Of a stretch of DNA of 23,757 nt, positions 21,484-23,757 are shown in pieces. The notes under the pieces were generated by a model, which was given only the letters and a program-made list of their open reading frames with translations, ran no database searches and was not told where the DNA came from. Origin of the DNA: JAAFIP01 sp043769005 (GTDB taxonomy: Bacteria > Pseudomonadota > Gammaproteobacteria > Burkholderiales > Burkholderiaceae_C); assembly GCA_043769005.1 (NCBI GenBank), contig JAYVJV010000160.1, forward strand, positions 1-23,757. Direction: 5' to 3'. The number at the start of each line of letters is the position of its first letter. Within the stretch, counting starts at the first letter, position 1. A program made the translations under genes and the position numbers.

Positions 21484-23757
21484 TCAGCGTGCTGTCTCGC
21501 TGCGCTCGTGGTTCAGCGCCAGCAGGCGGGCCAGGATGTCGGCATCGGGCATGTCGGCTGTGTAGTCGGCCCAGCCGTAGGCGGCGGCTACGGCTGCGTC
21601 TAGCTGCTGGTGGGCCAAGGTCAGCCAGCTGGGGCGCTGGTTGTACAGATTGGTCAGCGTGCGTTTTTGCAGGGCTTTGAGGTCAGACTCGCTCAGGTTG
21701 TCGCGCGGCAGCACGCGGTCGGGGTAGGGCGATGTGGTCATGCCCAGTGGCACTACCTCGGGTACGCGGCGCGTCCACTCGGGCGGGTTCAGCCAAGCCT
21801 CGCGCAGGTCGTTCAGGCGTTTGGCGGCACTGGCAATGGTACTGGCAGACTGTTTTAACGCTATTGAATTAGTAGCTGCTTGCGCACTATTTTGTTGGGC
21901 TACAGCCTGTTTTAGCACTTTATTTTTGGCTGTGGAAGCCTTGGCAGCGGGCTGCATAGCTGGCGCAGCGGCGGACGAGTCCAGCGCAGCCGGAATCAGC
22001 GCCCCATCCGCCAGCGCCTCGGTACGCTGGTGCGCTGTGTCTTGCGGCGTGAGGCCGGCGGGGAAGGGGAAGGTCTCGAAGCAGGACTTGGCGTTATAGG
22101 TGGGGTCGTTGCCAACGCCTAGCCACGTACACATGCGCAGTGACCAAAGTTCGTGAAAACGGCTGTGCAGGATGCCGAAGGTGGTGTCGTCGGCGCGAGC
22201 TGTAACTGACAGCGCATGATCTGCCAAAAATTGAGTTGATTTCCAAGCAAATAAGCGATGCTTTGCCACATTGACAGTGACGATTTGACGTTGAAGCGAA
22301 GAGATCGCGTTGCGCATACTAGATACTGGTTCCGCAAACAACCACCATTTATTTTTGTAGCTAGCACGCTTACTCAGCATTCGAGTTGGCTTAACCAGTT
22401 GCAAGACATGTTGAAACGGTAATTCAAACAACTGCGCTTCGTCGATACCCATATCGACTCCGAAATCAACCAGCCATTGATCGCCATCACGTCGTACAAC
22501 ATCAATACCATTGATCCATCGTTTTACAACTGCGGCATTGCTTTTGCCATGGACGTTTGGTTGCAGAATCCAATCGCGCGTCACGCTTGCCTTAACTTCA
22601 AACTGTCCTGCTTTTACAGTCGCAATGAAACATGCTTTGTGGTTTTCGGCCAACTTTGATGCAGTTGTCACTCGCGATCCAGTTGTTAAATCTGCGTTGA
22701 TTGCATCTACTTGTGCATCGTCCAGAATAGCCGGAATGTCATACGACTTGTTTGAAAAAGCTATCACCGAAACTCTTACGGCCGCGCCTTCGTTAACCCA
22801 AGGCTCATCGCTCCATGCTTTGAATATTCGTGCATCCTCAACAATTTTGTCTAAGACTTTTCTATTAAGCCCACCGCGAATGGAGTTTGTCGCGACGAAT
22901 GCTGCCGCCCCCAAGCCGTTTTCACAAATGCCTTTTCGGGCTTGTTCAAACCAATAGCACACCAAGTCAGAAAAAGCGGGTAGCTTGTTTTCATAAGCTT
23001 TTCGAAGATTTTCAGAATACTCTTTGCCTAACTCGGTCCATTGCTTCTTTGTTCCCAAAAACGGCGGATTACCAATCACCACGCTCACCTTCGGCCACTC
23101 AGCTTCCACCGGCTTGCCATCCACAAAAGCGAGCAGCGCATCGCGGTGCTCGATGATTTCTAGCGGCTCCAGAATCGGGTTTTCTTTGAAGGGGTAGCCG
23201 CGGGCCATGCGCCATTGGAGCTCGCCGATCCACACCGTGACTCGCGCTAATTCGGCGGCGTATTCTGAGAGCTCGATGCCGTGCATATTGGCCGGGCCGG
23301 TGACGAGATCGACGGGGCGATCTAGCCCTAAGCTTTCGGCTTCGGTGATCACCTTGAGCTCAATGTCTTTGAGCGCTTTGAGGCCAAGGAAGAGAAAATT
23401 GCCGCTGCCGCAGGCAGGATCGAGGATTTTGAAGTCTGCCAAGGATTGCAGGAAGCGGGCATACACCGTTTTCGCCTCAAGCCTTGATTTTTTGGTGTTT
23501 TCGGCATGTAGCCGGCGTATTTCCTGCGCAGAGCGCTCCCAATTTTGTAGCAATGGGCGGCGGATGACGGGTTCGATGATGCGCTCGATCGTGGCGGGGT
23601 CGGTGTAGTGGGCGCCGAGTTGGCTGCGTTTGGCGGGGTCGAGGCCGCGCTCAAACAGCGTGCCGAAGATGGAGACATCAATCGCGCTCCAATTGAGGCG
23701 GGCGGCGTTGCGCAGCTCGGTGATGTCGGTGATCTCTAATTTTGGGACGTGGGCGCG
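21484..23757 (-). CDS. MmeI-like (type IIG) DNA methyltransferase, 5' end outside window
   Basis: The frame is open across the right edge, so at least 757 residues are visible and the first in-window start-like codon (23553) is not the true start. RSQLGAHYTDP near 45-54 and DPACGSGNFL at 113-122 form the SAM site. GNPPFLGTKKQW at 229-240 contains the NPPF motif of adenine-N6 methyltransferases. The C-terminal half should contain target recognition and ends ARLLALNHERSETAR. The nuclease part expected at the N-terminus of a type IIG enzyme is not visible, so restriction activity is unproven. Residues around AVAQQNSAQAATNSIA come from an interspersed repeat, in a low-complexity Ala/Ser/Lys linker before LREAWLNPPEW. 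The middle of the gene (22200-22950) is more AT-rich than its flanks, consistent with transfer or module exchange. Confidence 0.88.
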   Translation of the reverse strand, partial: RAHVPKLEITDITELRNAARLNWSAIDVSIFGTLFERGLDPAKRSQLGAHYTDPATIERIIEPVIRRPLLQNWERSAQEIRRLHAENTKKSRLEAKTVYARFLQSLADFKILDPACGSGNFLFLGLKALKDIELKVITEAESLGLDRPVDLVTGPANMHGIELSEYAAELARVTVWIGELQWRMARGYPFKENPILEPLEIIEHRDALLAFVDGKPVEAEWPKVSVVIGNPPFLGTKKQWTELGKEYSENLRKAYENKLPAFSDLVCYWFEQARKGICENGLGAAAFVATNSIRGGLNRKVLDKIVEDARIFKAWSDEPWVNEGAAVRVSVIAFSNKSYDIPAILDDAQVDAINADLTTGSRVTTASKLAENHKACFIATVKAGQFEVKASVTRDWILQPNVHGKSNAAVVKRWINGIDVVRRDGDQWLVDFGVDMGIDEAQLFELPFQHVLQLVKPTRMLSKRASYKNKWWLFAEPVSSMRNAISSLQRQIVTVNVAKHRLFAWKSTQFLADHALSVTARADDTTFGILHSRFHELWSLRMCTWLGVGNDPTYNAKSCFETFPFPAGLTPQDTAHQRTEALADGALIPAALDSSAAAPAMQPAAKASTAKNKVLKQAVAQQNSAQAATNSIALKQSASTIASAAKRLNDLREAWLNPPEWTRRVPEVVPLGMTTSPYPDRVLPRDNLSESDLKALQKRTLTNLYNQRPSWLTLAHQQLDAAVAAAYGWADYTADMPDADILARLLALNHERSETAR
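21860..21907 (+). repeat. TAGCTGCTTACGC-family copy inside the methyltransferase gene (copy 9)
   Basis: GCTATTGAATTAGTAGCTGC, then TTGCGCACTATTTTG and TTGGGCTACAGCC. It is close to the copy at 113-157. It is read by the gene in the opposite orientation to the senA copy, encoding about 16 residues (AVAQQNSAQAATNSIA) in frame within a low-complexity linker. Confidence 0.78.

Overview
The window looks like chromosome of a betaproteobacterium of the Burkholderiales, most likely Comamonadaceae. The basis is GC-rich coding DNA, a Bug-type solute receptor, a selenoneine locus of the kind described in Variovorax, and interspersed repeats of a Comamonadaceae flavour. Family-level placement is inference; no rRNA or tRNA gene was seen.

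Layout. 1-3040: the tail of an unidentified gene, an acyl-CoA dehydrogenase, a Bug-type periplasmic receptor, a DUF962/Mpo1-like membrane protein and a REP-like palindrome. 3064-12966: a selenium island. It holds an NADH-dehydrogenase-like/SelD fusion (selenophosphate synthase), SenB (selenosugar synthase), SenA (selenoneine synthase), EgtD (hercynine synthase) and a four-gene PhnD/PhnC/PhnE-like ABC importer of the type annotated as putative selenate transporter. Together these could import inorganic selenium, activate it as selenophosphate, build a selenosugar, methylate histidine to hercynine and join the two into selenoneine. 13403-17407: a long-chain acyl-CoA synthetase, a ParDE/RelE-like toxin-antitoxin pair, a small hypothetical gene and a fumarylacetoacetase-fold sugar-acid dehydratase. 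A relic of a second copy of that last gene's 3' end lies on the far side of the toxin-antitoxin pair. 17973-20509: a LysR regulator divergent from a glutathione S-transferase and a CmcJ/NvfI-like oxidoreductase. 20590-21307: a retropepsin-like protease with a small overlapping partner. 21484-23757: an MmeI-like (type IIG) DNA methyltransferase running off the right edge.

Repeats are the second theme. (a) A family built around TAGCTGCTTACGC occurs about nine times. Two copies are inserted in frame in protein linkers (SenA and the methyltransferase), a third possible one lies in SenB, and one supplies the stop codon of a gene. (b) A roughly 228-bp composite element occurs twice (13051-13277 and 17520-17748). 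It has three hairpins with constant 15-nt spacers. The outer two carry the same 30-nt loop in opposite orientation, while one pair of stems has changed sequence but kept pairing. I do not recognise this element, and it is the best candidate for something undescribed. (c) The senB-senC gap (5356-5780) is packed with nested inverted repeats and a 30-bp tandem repeat.
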